Position numbers and translations under genes: made by a program
Source: Microbaculum marinum
GTDB lineage: Bacteria; Pseudomonadota; Alphaproteobacteria; Rhizobiales; Tepidamorphaceae
Length of the DNA stretch: 64,000 bases
Assembly (NCBI RefSeq): GCF_042646165.1
Contig: NZ_JBHRTC010000007.1
Strand: one strand, 5' to 3'
In this document: one piece after another, positions 32,870-39,852 of the stretch
How positions within the stretch are numbered: position 1 is the stretch's first letter
Layout of the letters: the number at the start of each line of letters is the position of its first letter
The notes under the pieces: model-generated
The model's database searches: none
Told to the model about the DNA's origin: nothing
What the model saw: the letters and a program-made list of their open reading frames with translations, nothing else

Positions 32870-34165
32870 TTGAGTTCGAAGGATTTCAGCCTTCCGGAAG
32901 GCACGCATACGGTTGCCTTGGGCATGGGGGATGCCAACGGGATCATGCGCGGCAAGCGCATTCCCGCGAGCCACTGGCCGACGATCTGCGAAAGCGGCAA
33001 CGCCCTGTCGATGGCGCTGCTGGCGATCGACATGACCTGCGACGTCTGGGACACGCCCTACGTCAACTTCGACAACGGCTACCCTGACATGCACATGTTT
33101 CCGGAGTCCAAGCCGGTATCGGTACCCTGGGAGGACGGCGTCGCCTTCTGCTTCGCCCGTGCCGAAGGCATGGACCACAAGCCGGTGCCGATCGACCCGC
33201 GCGGGGCGCTCATCAGCCAGGTCGAGCGCGCCGAGGCGATGGGCTACGACGTCGTCGTCGGGGCCGAGCTGGAATTCTACCTGCTGGACCCGGAGACGCT
33301 GCGGCCGCGCGACAAGGGCATCCAGGTCTACAGCATGGCGCGCGCCGCCGAGCTCGAGCACGTGCTGGGGCCGATCCGCCGCCAGATCAACGACATGGGC
33401 ATCCCGATCGAGCAGTCGAATCCGGAATACGCCGCCGGCCAGGCCGAGGTGAACCTGCGCTACGGCAGCGCGCTGGAAGCGGCCGACCGGGTCGTCATGT
33501 TCCGCAACCTCGTCCGGGAACTGGCGATGCATCACGGCTACCTGGCGACGTTCATGGCCAAGCCCTTCATCGACCAGTCGGGCAACGGCTTCCACGCGCA
33601 CTATTCGCTGCGCAAGGACGGCCGGAACGCCTTCGCCGAACAGGGCAAGCTCAACGCCACGGGCATGTCGTTCCTGGCCGGCCTGCAGAAGCGCATGGCG
33701 GAAACCGCGCTGGCGGCGGCGACGACGCCGAATGCCTACCGCCGCCGGCAGCCCTACACGTTCTGCCCGATCAATTCGTCCTGGGGCATGGACAACCGCA
33801 CCGTCGGCATCCGCGTCATCGAGGGCTCGGACAGCTCCACCCGAGTGGAGAAGCGCGACGGCTCGGCCGACTGCAATCCCTACTACCTGATGGCCTGCGA
33901 CATCGCCGCCGGCCTGGACGGCATCGAGCAGGGCCTGCAGCCGCCGCCGATGACAGAGGGCAACGGCTACGAGGCGGCCGACTGCGCGCCGATCCCCACC
34001 GACCTGGGCACCGCCGTCGAGCTGGCCAGGAACTCCGACTTCATGAACTCGGTGATCGGCGAGGATCGGCTGCTGATCCTCATCCAGCAGGCCGAACGCG
34101 AGCTCGAATTCATCGCCAACCAGGTGACCCCCGTCGAGACCGAACGATACCTGGGGAACTTCTGA
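32870..34165 (+). CDS. glutamine synthetase-type gamma-glutamylamide ligase (GmaS/PuuA/GlnT-like)
   Basis: The 431-residue protein from the TTG at 32870 (preceded by GGGGGA) is a glutamine-synthetase-fold ligase: GAELEFYLLD (metal and glutamate site), NGFHAHYSLRKDG (ATP/metal loop), and NRTVGIRVIEGSDSSTRVEKRDGSADCNPYYLMA (substrate arginines and last metal glutamate). It is shorter in the N-terminal beta-grasp part than GlnA, as in gamma-glutamylmethylamide and gamma-glutamylputrescine synthetases and GlnT. Expected reaction: glutamate + amine + ATP to gamma-glutamylamide. It heads the BMC operon, one base before the pentamer gene. A TTG 26 codons upstream lies inside the GntR operator and was rejected. 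Confidence 0.85.
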   Translation: MSSKDFSLPEGTHTVALGMGDANGIMRGKRIPASHWPTICESGNALSMALLAIDMTCDVWDTPYVNFDNGYPDMHMFPESKPVSVPWEDGVAFCFARAEGMDHKPVPIDPRGALISQVERAEAMGYDVVVGAELEFYLLDPETLRPRDKGIQVYSMARAAELEHVLGPIRRQINDMGIPIEQSNPEYAAGQAEVNLRYGSALEAADRVVMFRNLVRELAMHHGYLATFMAKPFIDQSGNGFHAHYSLRKDGRNAFAEQGKLNATGMSFLAGLQKRMAETALAAATTPNAYRRRQPYTFCPINSSWGMDNRTVGIRVIEGSDSSTRVEKRDGSADCNPYYLMACDIAAGLDGIEQGLQPPPMTEGNGYEAADCAPIPTDLGTAVELARNSDFMNSVIGEDRLLILIQQAERELEFIANQVTPVETERYLGNF

Positions 34166-34166
34166 C

Positions 34167-34490
34167 ATGCGGATCGCGCGCGTGACCGGCCATGTGACCG
34201 CAACCGTCAAGGACGTGTCCCTGGCGGCCATGCGGCTGCTCGTCACCGACATCGAGGACGGCCTCGGCAACGTGCTCGAACACGCGGTGGTCGCGGTCGA
34301 CCATCTCGGTGCCGGACCGGGAGACATGGTGCTCGTGGTCACAGGATCCGCGGCCCGTCTGCCGGCCACCGTCGGCGGCATTCCCGTGGACGCCACGATC
34401 GTCGCGATCGTGGACGACATCAAGATCGGCGGCGCGTCCGCCCAGTCCCAGCCGGGTCCCTCCCGGACGGGCGCAACAAGGAGGAAGTAG
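34167..34490 (+). CDS. BMC shell vertex protein, EutN/CcmL pentamer (BMC-P)
   Basis: The 107-residue protein is a clear EutN/CcmL member: MRIARVTGHVTATVKDVSLA, the central AVDHLGAGPGDMVLVVTGSAAR, and the end PVDATIVAIVDDI. Five subunits cap the vertices of the microcompartment. A short C-terminal tail (about 16 residues, SAQSQPGPSRTGATRRK) is polar and may face outward. The ligase gene ends one base before its start, so it is translated in the same message. Confidence 0.92.
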   Translation: MRIARVTGHVTATVKDVSLAAMRLLVTDIEDGLGNVLEHAVVAVDHLGAGPGDMVLVVTGSAARLPATVGGIPVDATIVAIVDDIKIGGASAQSQPGPSRTGATRRK

Positions 34491-34491
34491 A

Positions 34492-34803
34492 ATGGCTCAG
34501 AAACCTGCGCCCGGCCAATCGGCGCTGGGCATGATCGAGACGCGCGGTCTCGTCGCCTCCATCGAGGCAGCCGACGCGATGGTCAAGGCGGCCAGCGTGA
34601 CGATCGTCGGCCAGACCAAGTCGGGCGGCGGGCTCGTCTCCACCCTGATCCGCGGCGAGGTCGGCGCCGTCAAGGCAGCCACCGACGCCGGCGCGGTTGC
34701 CGCCAACAAGGTCGGCGAGGTCGTCGCGGTGCACGTCATTCCGCGTCCCCACGACGAGCTGGAAGCGATCATCGGCAAGCTCGGTGGCGGCGGCGGCGAC
34801 TGA
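34492..34803 (+). CDS. BMC shell facet protein, single-domain hexamer (BMC-H)
   Basis: The 103-residue protein starts at the ATG at 34492 behind a strong GGAGG. It has the BMC domain of PduA/EutM type: LGMIETRGLVASIEAADAMVKAA, the pore loop TKSGGGLVSTLIRG, and VGAVKAATDAGAVAA. The pore residues read S-G-G-G where PduA has I-G-S-G, a small, glycine-lined pore. A glycine-rich tail ends the protein. It is the only hexamer gene seen. Confidence 0.95.
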   Translation: MAQKPAPGQSALGMIETRGLVASIEAADAMVKAASVTIVGQTKSGGGLVSTLIRGEVGAVKAATDAGAVAANKVGEVVAVHVIPRPHDELEAIIGKLGGGGGD

Positions 34804-34841
34804 GCCGGCGCGCGACATCCGCCAAACCGTAAGCGCATGAC

Positions 34842-36038
34842 ATGAGCAGCGCCGACTTCGGGAAGTTCGCCGACTCGGTCACCGGCAGACGCAGCGATGG
34901 GGCCCTGTCCGCCGACGTGCCCGCCTACCAGCGCGTCACCGTGCTCGGCGGCGGCGCCGACGCGCGGCTGCTGGCGGCGCTCTGCCTGTCGGAAGGCGCC
35001 GACGTCACGCTGTTTTCGGCCTATGGCGCGGAGCTCGACCAGATCCGCCAGGCCGGCGGCATCACCATCCGCGGCGAGGGACCGGTCGGCACCTACCAGG
35101 TCGACCAGGCCGCCGTCCCGTCGGTGAAGACCACCGCGGAGCTGGACCGCGCGGTCAAGGGCGCCGAGCTGATCTTCCTGACCGGACCCGTCCACAAGCA
35201 GCGCACCTACGCCATGGTGCTTGCCGACCACCTCGCCGACGGCCAGACGCTGGTGCTGGCGCCGGGCCGGTCGCTCGGCGCCGTCGAGACGGCCTGGCTG
35301 CTGCGGGTCGGCGGCGTGCGCGCCGACGTGACGCTGATCGAGGTGCAGGGGCTGCCCTACTGGACCAATGCGCAGGGTTCGGTGCTGCACCTGACCCGCT
35401 GCGGTCCGGCGCCGGCCGCGGCCCTGCCGAGCGGCCGGGCGGGCGCGGTGGCCGGGCTGAAGCGCTTCTTCCCGAACCTCGTCGAGACCGAATCGATCGT
35501 GCAGAGCGGCTTCGCCGACGGCAGCGGTCTGGTCGAGGTGCCGGCGTTGCTGATCGGTGGTCCGGCCTGTCCGGACGGCCAGACGGACATTCCCGACGGC
35601 GCGAAGCGGCTGGCCGAGCGCGAGACGTTCCGCAGCCTGATCGGGCCGCGGCACGAGCAGGTCATCGCGGCGATGGCCGCCGAACGGCGCGCCGTCGCCT
35701 CGCGCTTCGGCGTGCGCGGCCTGCCGGACGACGATGCCTGGCTCGACGTCAATGCCGGCGAGGCCGTCGGGCCCGCTTCCAGGCCGATTCCCGATGAAGG
35801 CCATGCAGTCGCGCTGGTGCGCTGTGCGGTTGTCGGATCGCTCGTGCCGCTGGTGTCGGCGGCGCGGCTCGCCGGCATCTCCGTGCCCGTCACGGAGGCG
35901 ATGGTGACGCTGGCCGGGGCTGCGCTCGGCGGCGATCTCGCCAGTGCCGGACGCCGGCTCGACGCGATCGGGGTGACGGCTGACACCATCGACGACGCGC
36001 GCCGGATCATCGACGCGATCGCCAAGGGAGAGCGCTGA
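34842..36038 (+). CDS. octopine/opine dehydrogenase-like NAD(P) protein
   Basis: The 398-residue protein has an N-terminal Rossmann motif, VTVLGGGADARLLAALCLSEGADVTLFS, a middle strand VLAPGRSLGAVETAWLLR, and a C-terminal helical domain, an arrangement like NAD/NADP octopine/nopaline dehydrogenases and related 2-ketoacid-amino acid condensing enzymes. In that family reduced cofactor joins an amino acid and a keto acid to a secondary amine, and the reverse also works. Its place inside the BMC operon is unusual. It may oxidise an N-alkylglutamate-like intermediate or recycle NAD inside the shell. Its stop overlaps the start of the aldehyde dehydrogenase gene. Confidence 0.65.
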   Translation: MSSADFGKFADSVTGRRSDGALSADVPAYQRVTVLGGGADARLLAALCLSEGADVTLFSAYGAELDQIRQAGGITIRGEGPVGTYQVDQAAVPSVKTTAELDRAVKGAELIFLTGPVHKQRTYAMVLADHLADGQTLVLAPGRSLGAVETAWLLRVGGVRADVTLIEVQGLPYWTNAQGSVLHLTRCGPAPAAALPSGRAGAVAGLKRFFPNLVETESIVQSGFADGSGLVEVPALLIGGPACPDGQTDIPDGAKRLAERETFRSLIGPRHEQVIAAMAAERRAVASRFGVRGLPDDDAWLDVNAGEAVGPASRPIPDEGHAVALVRCAVVGSLVPLVSAARLAGISVPVTEAMVTLAGAALGGDLASAGRRLDAIGVTADTIDDARRIIDAIAKGER

Positions 36039-37417
36039 TGGATGCCGATCTCCGCTCGATCGCAGCCGCCCGCCGCACCGTCGAGGCGGCGTGGAACGCC
36101 TACCAGACGTTCCTCGGCGCCGATCCCGCGCTGATCGACCGGATGGTCGAGGCGATGGCGCGGGCTGTCGAGCCCGAGGCCCGGCGGCTCGGCCAGATGG
36201 CGGTCGAGGAGACCGGCTACGGCAACACCGAGGACAAGCGGGTCAAGAACCTGTTCAACGCCCTGTCGGTCGCCGACTGGCTGCGCGACGTCACGACATT
36301 GGGCGTGCTGTGGCGCGACGACGTCACCAAGGTCGCTGCGATCGGCGAGCCGATGGGCGTGGTCGCAGCCCTGATCCCGGTCACCAATCCCACCTCGACG
36401 ATCATCTACAAGGTGCTGTCGGCGGTGAAGGCGGGCAACGCCATCGTCTGCGCGCCGCACCCGCGCGGCGTGCGCTGCGGTATGGAGACGGTCCGGATCA
36501 TGGCGCAGGCGGCCGAGCAGCTCGGCGCGCCGAAGGGCCTGATCCAGTGCCTCGACGAGGTGACGATCCAGGGCACCGCCGAGCTGATGCGGCACCGGCG
36601 CACCTCGGTGATCATGGCGACCGGCGGTCCGGGCATGGTGCGGGCCGCCTACTCGTCGGGCAAGCCGACGATCGCGGTCGGCGCCGGCAACGTGCCCTGC
36701 TACGTGCACGCATCGAAGGCCGACGAGGTCGGCGAGGTGGCCGAGCAGATCCTGACGTCCAAGTGCTTCGACTACGGCACCGCCTGCGTCTCCGAGCAGG
36801 CGGTGATCGCCGACCGCAAGCTGGCCCGCGAGCTGCGCCAGGAGATGAAGATGCGCGGCGCCTATTTCTGCACGCCGGCGGAGGCGAACCGTCTGGCGGC
36901 GCGGATCTTCACGGAGTCCAACGCCATCCACCCGGATTTCGTCGGCCAGTCGGCGCAGGCGCTGGCGGACGCGGCGGGCTTCGACGTGCCGCCGCGCACC
37001 CGCGTGCTGGTGTCCGAGGAGACCGAGGTCGGCTGGTCGCGGCCATTGTCGGCGGAAAAGCTCAATCCGGTGCTCGCCTTCTACGAGGCCAGGGACACGG
37101 CGGAGGGCCTCGCCATCTCCGACAGGATCGTCAGGTTCGGCGGCTGGGGCCACTCCGCGGTGATCCATTGCGGCGATCCGGAGGTAGTGGCCGCGTTCAG
37201 CCGCGTGCCCGCGGGGCGCGTTCTGGTCAATACGCCGGCGATCATGGGCGGCATGGGCTTCTCGACCGACCTGGAGCCGAGCTTCATGCTCGGCACCGGC
37301 ACCTGGTCCGGCTCGATCGTGTCGGACAACGTCACCGCGCTGCACCTCATCAACATCAAGCGCGTCGCCTACGAGAGCCGGCCGTGGCGCGACATCTACG
37401 ACGTCTACGGCGCGTGA
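36038..37417 (+). CDS. BMC-type CoA-acylating aldehyde dehydrogenase
   Basis: The 459-residue protein is an EutE/PduP-type acylating aldehyde dehydrogenase: LGQMAVEETGYGNTEDKRVKN, ALIPVTNPTSTIIYKVLSAVKAGN, GAGNVPCYV, and the catalytic cysteine in FDYGTACVSEQ (Cys250). It would convert an aldehyde plus CoA and NAD to acyl-CoA. It is the signature cargo of metabolosomes. I see no clear N- or C-terminal encapsulation peptide, since both ends are close to the core, so it may be captured through another partner. Substrate chain length is not predictable. Confidence 0.92.
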   Translation: MDADLRSIAAARRTVEAAWNAYQTFLGADPALIDRMVEAMARAVEPEARRLGQMAVEETGYGNTEDKRVKNLFNALSVADWLRDVTTLGVLWRDDVTKVAAIGEPMGVVAALIPVTNPTSTIIYKVLSAVKAGNAIVCAPHPRGVRCGMETVRIMAQAAEQLGAPKGLIQCLDEVTIQGTAELMRHRRTSVIMATGGPGMVRAAYSSGKPTIAVGAGNVPCYVHASKADEVGEVAEQILTSKCFDYGTACVSEQAVIADRKLARELRQEMKMRGAYFCTPAEANRLAARIFTESNAIHPDFVGQSAQALADAAGFDVPPRTRVLVSEETEVGWSRPLSAEKLNPVLAFYEARDTAEGLAISDRIVRFGGWGHSAVIHCGDPEVVAAFSRVPAGRVLVNTPAIMGGMGFSTDLEPSFMLGTGTWSGSIVSDNVTALHLINIKRVAYESRPWRDIYDVYGA

Positions 37418-37435
37418 GTCCGGGGGAGAACGAGT

Positions 37436-38077
37436 TTGGCAAATCCGCAGAAACGGTCCCCGACGATCCGGGCGCTGGTGCAGATCGACAACCTGCAGCC
37501 CAAGTTCGCCGCCTATAACGGGGCGACGGTGCAGGGCTCGATCCCGCTGGCCGGCGACACGATCCTGATCGGCGAACTGGCGCCGGGCAACGAGGTGTTC
37601 TCGCTGATCGACGTGGCGCTGAAGGCGAGCCGGGTGGAATCGACCTCGCAGATCGTCGAGCGCGAGTTCGGCTTCTTCATCCTGCGCTCGCCCTCGAACG
37701 CCGAGGTGACCGCGGCGCGCGAGGCGATCCTCGCCGAGATCGGCCAGTCGATGTCCGACCGCCTGAAGCCGGCGATCGAATCGACGCAGATCATCACCTC
37801 CGTCGAGCCCTATCAGGCGCAGCTCCTCAACAAGTGGCGCAAGGGCACGCTGCTGGTGCCGGGCCGGACCCTCGGCATCGTCGAATGCGCGCCGGCCGCC
37901 TACATCGCGATCGCCGCCAACGAGGCGGAGAAGGCAGCCGACATAGACATCGTCGAGGTCAGGGCCGTCGGCCGCTTCGGGCGCCTGTTCATCACCGGCA
38001 GCGAGGATTCGGTGAAGACCGCCATCGAGGCGGCGGCGGTCGCCGTCAACGGCATCGAAGGCAAGGCGGCAGACTGA
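37436..38077 (+). CDS. BMC shell trimer, tandem BMC domains (BMC-T)
   Basis: The 213-residue protein holds two BMC domains: residues about 35-105 (DTILIGELAPGNEVFSLIDVALKAS; FGFFILRSPSNAEVTAAREAIL) and about 140-208 (LVPGRTLGIVECAPAAYIAIAANEA; GRFGRLFITGSEDSVKTAIEA). Three such chains make a pseudo-hexameric facet tile, often with a larger gated pore. The start is TTG at 37436, behind GGGGGAGAA, 18 bases after the aldehyde dehydrogenase. Its stop overlaps the start of the next gene. Confidence 0.9.
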   Translation: MANPQKRSPTIRALVQIDNLQPKFAAYNGATVQGSIPLAGDTILIGELAPGNEVFSLIDVALKASRVESTSQIVEREFGFFILRSPSNAEVTAAREAILAEIGQSMSDRLKPAIESTQIITSVEPYQAQLLNKWRKGTLLVPGRTLGIVECAPAAYIAIAANEAEKAADIDIVEVRAVGRFGRLFITGSEDSVKTAIEAAAVAVNGIEGKAAD

Positions 38078-39306
38078 TGGCGCGCGCGCCCGCTACCGGT
38101 GGTTCCGGCCGTCGCGGACGGCGGGTCATCGGCGCGGAGCACGTCAGCGAGGCGCATCAGCGCGGCCGCGTCGTCATCGAGGTGCTGCCCGGCGACATCG
38201 TCACCGCTCAGGCGCGCGAGTCGGCCGAACGGCTGAAGATCAGGCTCGTCGACGGGCCGCTGGAGAAGCCGGCGGTGGTGCGTACCGACGGCGCCACCGC
38301 GATGCGGCGCACGCTCTACCGGCGCTCGCCGAAATGGGTCGCGCCAAGGCCGCAGCACACCCGCAACGCCCGCCGCGTGAGGCGGCTCGCCCTGGTCGGG
38401 GCCGGCGGCGTCGGCGCCAATATCGGGCATCTGGCGGCAAATGCCGACATCGCCGACGAGATCGTCCTGATCGACATTGCGCCGGGCATGGCCGCCTCGG
38501 TGGCGCTCGACCTCAACCACGCATCCGGGGTCAGCCGGTCGCGGTCGCGGGCAACGGGCGGGACCGAGCTGTCGCGCGTCGCCGGCGCCGAGGTGATCGT
38601 GGTCACCGCCGGCCGGCCGCGCACGCCGGGCATGACCCGGGCGGACCTGCTCGACATCAACCGGCGCATCGTCCGCCAGGCCGGCGAGGCGATCCGCGCC
38701 CACGCCCCCGATGCAATCGTCATCGTCGTGACCAATCCCCTCGACGAGATGACGGTGGAGATGCTGCAGGCGACCGGGTTCCCGCGCGAACGGGTGCTCG
38801 GCATGGCCGGGACGCTGGACTCCAGCCGGTTCCGCAACGCGCTGGCGCTGGCGGCCGGAGTCCCGGTGTCCGACGTGGAGGCGATCACGCTCGGCAGCCA
38901 CGGCGACGAGATGGCGCCGATCACCTCGCGCGCCCGCATCCGGGGACGGCACCTCGACCGGTTCCTGTCGCCGGACCAGATCGCCGCCTGCGTCAAGGAT
39001 GCGGTGACCGGCGGGGGCCAGGTCGTGGCGCTGCGCAAGACCGGCTCGGCCGTGCTGGCGCCGGCGCACGCGTCGATCGAACTGATCGACCACATCCGCG
39101 GCGCCCGCGCCGGCGCGGTGCCGGCGTCGGTCATGCTGCGGGGGGAATACGGGATCGAGGGCGTCGTCCTCGGCGTCCCCTGCCACCTGGGCGCATCCGG
39201 ACTGGTGGAGGTCGAGGAACTCGACCTGTCGGAGGCGGAGCTGGCGGCCCTGCGCGCGGCGGCAGACGCGATCCGCGCGCGGCTCGGCGGCGCGGCGACG
39301 GGGTAG
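38077..39306 (+). CDS. malate/lactate dehydrogenase-like protein with N-terminal BMC-associated domain
   Basis: The 409-residue protein has two parts. Residues about 105-400 form an L-lactate/malate dehydrogenase: LALVGAGGVGANIGHLA (NAD), VIVVTAGRPRTPGMTRADLL, VVTNPLDEMTVEMLQATG, GMAGTLDSSRFR and GSHGDEMAP with the catalytic histidine. Residues about 17-57 (RVIGAEHVSEAHQ; IEVLPGDIVTAQARESAE) resemble the small domain found at the start of EutT and other BMC proteins (pattern ITE..v...lp....vTP.Are). About 50 basic residues link them. This extra part may target it to the shell, where it could recycle NADH. Specificity for malate, lactate or another 2-hydroxy acid is open. Confidence 0.83.
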   Translation: MARAPATGGSGRRGRRVIGAEHVSEAHQRGRVVIEVLPGDIVTAQARESAERLKIRLVDGPLEKPAVVRTDGATAMRRTLYRRSPKWVAPRPQHTRNARRVRRLALVGAGGVGANIGHLAANADIADEIVLIDIAPGMAASVALDLNHASGVSRSRSRATGGTELSRVAGAEVIVVTAGRPRTPGMTRADLLDINRRIVRQAGEAIRAHAPDAIVIVVTNPLDEMTVEMLQATGFPRERVLGMAGTLDSSRFRNALALAAGVPVSDVEAITLGSHGDEMAPITSRARIRGRHLDRFLSPDQIAACVKDAVTGGGQVVALRKTGSAVLAPAHASIELIDHIRGARAGAVPASVMLRGEYGIEGVVLGVPCHLGASGLVEVEELDLSEAELAALRAAADAIRARLGGAATG

Positions 39307-39311
39307 GCGGA

Positions 39312-39725
39312 ATGGTGCGGGCGACGGCAGCGGGAGGCGGGCGGTTCGAGCAGATCGGATCCTACTCCCGCGCCCTTCGCGTCGGTCCGTTTGTCTACGT
39401 GGCCGGCACCACGGCGATCGAGCCGAGCGGCAAGCTGCATGCGCCGGGCGACACCTACGCCCAGGCGATGTTCATCTTCAAGCGCATCGAGGCGGCGCTG
39501 CAGGATGTCGGGGCGGAAATGCGCCACGTCGTGCGCACCCGCGCGTTCCTGACCGACATGGCGGCGGGCGGCGGGGATTTCGTCCGCGCGCACGGCGAGA
39601 CCTTCGCGGGAATCGCTCCCGTCACCAGCGGCGTGGAGGCCGGGCTGACGACGCCCGGAATGATGATCGAGATCGAGGTGGATGCCGTGATTCACGACCC
39701 GGACGGACGCATCGAACTGGGCTGA
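39312..39725 (+). CDS. ridA: RidA/YjgF family imine deaminase
   Basis: The 137-residue protein is a RidA-family member: RALRVGPFVYVAGTTAI near the start, YAQAMFIFKRIEAALQDVGAEMRHVVRTRAFLTDM in the middle, and PGMMIEIEVDAVIHD at the end. RidA proteins hydrolyse reactive enamine/imine intermediates from amine-metabolising enzymes. Here it ends the BMC operon, five bases after the dehydrogenase gene, and would clear imines made by the FAD oxidase or opine-dehydrogenase-like enzyme. The strictly conserved arginine (VVRTRAF) is present. Confidence 0.88.
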   Translation: MVRATAAGGGRFEQIGSYSRALRVGPFVYVAGTTAIEPSGKLHAPGDTYAQAMFIFKRIEAALQDVGAEMRHVVRTRAFLTDMAAGGGDFVRAHGETFAGIAPVTSGVEAGLTTPGMMIEIEVDAVIHDPDGRIELG

Positions 39726-39791
39726 GGGGGGAGCGTTCCGAGGGGATTTTTATGGGGCGCCGGCAATTGACGTATAGGGCAGTGTATGCAC

Positions 39792-39806
39792 TGAATACAG
39801 AATACA
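39792..39806. promoter_or_regulatory. GntR operator site 5 (half conserved)
   Basis: TGAATACAGAATACA lies 47-61 bases before the system-C binding-protein start. The left half matches the consensus; the right half is GAATAC in place of GTATTC, so binding may be weaker. A TTGACG at 39767-39772 is a possible -35 box, but no convincing -10 is spaced from it. Confidence 0.45.
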
Positions 39807-39852
39807 ATAGGCGTCAATGATAACGAGCTCCGGTAACGGAAGGGGAACCGAA

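Noticed and set aside
36038..37417. A classical encapsulation peptide on the aldehyde dehydrogenase
   Set aside because: Both ends begin and end close to the conserved core; no separate amphipathic helix joined by a linker was seen.
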